Part shown: in pieces, positions 14,344 through 14,412 of the stretch
Position numbering within the stretch: position 1 is the stretch's first letter
Layout of the letters: each line of letters opens with the position of its first letter
NCBI GenBank assembly: GCA_937894465.1
Contig: CALCRE010000061.1
Span: 1-14,412 of the forward strand
Length of the DNA: 14,412 bases
Origin: an uncultured Clostridia bacterium
GTDB taxonomy: Bacteria > Bacillota > Clostridia > JAAYHZ01
Reading direction: 5' to 3'
The notes under the pieces: generated by a model
Databases searched by the model: none
The model's input: only the letters and a program-made list of their open reading frames with translations
Told to the model about the DNA's origin: nothing
Made by a program: the position numbers and the translations under genes

Positions 14344-14412
14344 TATTAGCTATTGTGTATCAGTTGTGAAGAATCAAATTAAATAAAATCGACACTATTT
14401 CCGTTAATATGT

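Noticed and set aside
1..14412. CRISPR arrays, tRNA or rRNA genes, insertion sequences
   Set aside because: No spaced direct repeats, cloverleaf-like conserved TPsiC segments, ribosomal RNA segments or transposase motifs were seen on either strand.

Overview
This window looks like chromosomal DNA from a low-GC Gram-positive anaerobe (Bacillota, most likely a Clostridia/Lachnospirales-type organism). The grounds are AT-rich intergenic DNA, strong AGGAGG-type ribosome binding sites, sigma-A-like TTGACA/TATAAT promoters, a lipoprotein with a Firmicutes lipobox, a BlaI/BlaR1-type pair, an LplA-like solute-binding protein, and cytoplasmic 4Fe-4S proteins of the QueG/reductive-dehalogenase-like group. 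This is inferred from gene content, not from a database match. No rRNA, tRNA, CRISPR array or transposase is visible.

Layout. (1) Positions 1-386: a decayed CPBP/CAAX-type membrane protease whose motifs are spread over different frames. (2) 414-4549, minus strand: read in transcription order, nagB (glucosamine-6-phosphate deaminase), a LacI-family regulator, then two tandem paralogous 4Fe-4S proteins resembling epoxyqueuosine reductase. Near-identical 14-bp palindromes lie just downstream of the -10 elements of the regulator and of the 4Fe-4S operon, which suggests an autoregulated local circuit. (3) 4680-8663: an XRE regulator fused to a zinc ribbon (minus) faces a plus-strand operon of SAM methyltransferase, DUF4180 protein, double-GNAT acetyltransferase and a PIG-L-like deacetylase. 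A separately promoted small membrane protein follows. (4) 8649-9113, minus: a short flavodoxin whose 3' end overlaps the convergent membrane-protein gene. (5) 9256-12266, minus: BlaI-type repressor and BlaR1-type M56 membrane protease, translationally coupled. The protease carries a very large extracytoplasmic region without a recognisable beta-lactam-sensing domain. (6) 12414-14261, minus: an LplA-like extracellular sugar-binding lipoprotein with its own promoter and terminator. Its transporter permeases are not in the window.

How the parts may work together. The window holds several independent regulator-plus-target modules. The most interesting are the LacI/4Fe-4S module (redox chemistry under apparent small-ligand control), the XRE-Zn-ribbon/methyltransferase-GNAT-deacetylase module (probably modification of a small molecule), and the BlaI/M56 module with a new-looking sensor region. 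NagB and the sugar-binding lipoprotein indicate use of amino sugars or oligosaccharides, but nothing in the sequence ties the modules to one pathway.
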